From assembly GCA_023621975.1 (NCBI GenBank), contig JAMOAC010000470.1:1-5613 (forward strand): DNA of 5,613 nucleotides, written 5' to 3'. The first letter of the stretch is position 1; each line of letters begins with the position of its first letter. Position numbers and translations under genes: made by a program. The notes below the pieces were generated by a model that saw only the letters and a list, made by a program, of their open reading frames with translations, did no database searches and was not told where the DNA came from. Of the stretch, positions 4,818-5,613 are shown one piece after another. The DNA comes from Bacillota bacterium. GTDB lineage: Bacteria; Bacillota_A; Clostridia; Acetivibrionales; DUMB01.

Positions 4818-5613
4818 ATGAGTTTAATTGCCTCGGTTGTATTGGACAACTGCACAAGGGATTTTGATATAGAGTACCATTACATGGTACCTGAAAATCT
4901 TTCATGCTGTGTTCAACCGGGAATAAGAGTTATTGTACCTTTCGGGAGGTCAAACAGGCCTGTCGAAGCCTATGTGCTGAATGTGCTTGAAGACGGTGAA
5001 ACGAGGGAATTGAAGGAAATTAAGAAAGTGATTGATGACAGGCCTTTATTGAATGAAGGAATGCTGAGACTGGCCAAATGGATGAAAAAAAGGTACATTT
5101 GCACTTATTCGGACGCAATCAGGTGCATGCTTCCGGCAGGGATAGGCGTTAAGAGCATCAGGACAATTAAGCTGCAGGAAGAATGGGAAGCACAAAAGGA
5201 AATTAACATAAAGTTAAAAGGAAATATGAAAAAAATAGTTGATTTGTTAAAAGAACGGGGAAATGAGTGCGAGTATGATAAATTGAAAGAAGCCGCAGGC
5301 ATAAGGAACTTTTCCAGGTACATAAATGCACTTGAAGAACAAGGCATAATCAAGATACACGAACAATATAATTCCGGTGTCAGTGAAAAGACGGTCAGAG
5401 TGGCATATCTTAAAGTTCCGGAAGAAGTTGTCATTGAAGAAATTGAGAGCAACAGGATAAAGAGGATTCAGCATATTCGAGTGCTACAAATGCTGCTGGA
5501 CAATGAGTACATTTCTGTTGCAGATATAACAAGGTTTGCCGGGGTTTCACCCTCTGTTCTTGACACATTGAAAAAATACGGATATATAGATTTTAAAGAA
5601 ATGGAAGTAATCC
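4818..5613 (+). CDS. priA: Primosomal protein N' (replication restart helicase PriA), N-terminal part
   Basis: PriA recognises stalled forks and reloads the replisome. The 265 codons here run off the right edge with no stop. The start is AUG 4818 with AAAGGTG (4805-4811) six bases upstream, 17 bases after the polyprenyl synthase stop. Residues 1-105 form the 3'-DNA-binding domain: a strand-rich start, YMVPENL (22-28), PGIRVIVPFGRSNRPVEAYV (34-53), IDDRPLLNEGMLRLAKWM (72-89) and the closing SDAIRCMLPAGI (98-109). Residues about 138-180 (KKIVDLL...FSRYINALEEQGIIKI) look like the winged-helix domain, and a second small helical module spans about 223-262. The helicase motors with the Walker A and B boxes and the zinc-binding cysteines lie beyond the window. 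In many Firmicutes priA is followed by def and fmt, which would be expected next. The identification rests on the N-terminal pattern and is strong. Confidence 0.88.
   Translation, partial: MSLIASVVLDNCTRDFDIEYHYMVPENLSCCVQPGIRVIVPFGRSNRPVEAYVLNVLEDGETRELKEIKKVIDDRPLLNEGMLRLAKWMKKRYICTYSDAIRCMLPAGIGVKSIRTIKLQEEWEAQKEINIKLKGNMKKIVDLLKERGNECEYDKLKEAAGIRNFSRYINALEEQGIIKIHEQYNSGVSEKTVRVAYLKVPEEVVIEEIESNRIKRIQHIRVLQMLLDNEYISVADITRFAGVSPSVLDTLKKYGYIDFKEMEVI

Overview
The window is AT-rich, and every supported gene lies on the + strand. Purine-rich Shine-Dalgarno sites, UUG and GUG starts, AGG/AGA/ATA-rich codon use and the protein families present all point to a low-GC Gram-positive, most likely an anaerobic Clostridia member. 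The proteins feel closest to the Acetivibrio/Ruminiclostridium group. That placement is by impression of the sequences, not a search.

Layout, left half: a membrane-anchored PdaB-like polysaccharide deacetylase (1-807, its true start probably just outside the window); a 218-residue protein that matches only the central ATPase domain of Mur ligases and has lost most of its catalytic signature (884-1540); about 350 bases with no convincing gene but with several perfect inverted repeats (1541-1888); and a tandem-OB-fold single-stranded DNA-binding protein (1889-2563) followed by a clear intrinsic terminator (2687-2729).

Layout, right half: after a short AT-rich promoter region comes a tight four-gene run. 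It holds a NusG domain II-like membrane-anchored protein (2872-3252), a Gx/ECF S-component-like membrane protein often mislabelled heptaprenyl diphosphate synthase component I (3307-3816), a trans-polyprenyl diphosphate synthase (3838-4800), and the N-terminal 265 residues of the replication restart helicase PriA (4818 to the window edge). Spacings of 54, 21 and 17 bases suggest one transcript.

How the genes may work together: the first two genes are envelope-themed, one acting on polysaccharide and one resembling a peptidoglycan ligase. The NusG_II-Gx-polyprenyl synthase trio matches, from memory, the EetA-EetB-DmkB core of the flavin-based extracellular electron transfer locus of Listeria and relatives. 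The other members of that locus (type II NADH dehydrogenase, flavin-binding lipoprotein, ApbE flavin transferase, DmkA) are not in this window. SSB and PriA are both replication/repair proteins that flank the trio. The most unusual items are the degenerate Mur-like protein, the dyad-rich gap upstream of ssb, and the redox/isoprenoid trio running into priA. No RNA gene, CRISPR array, insertion sequence or tRNA was recognised.
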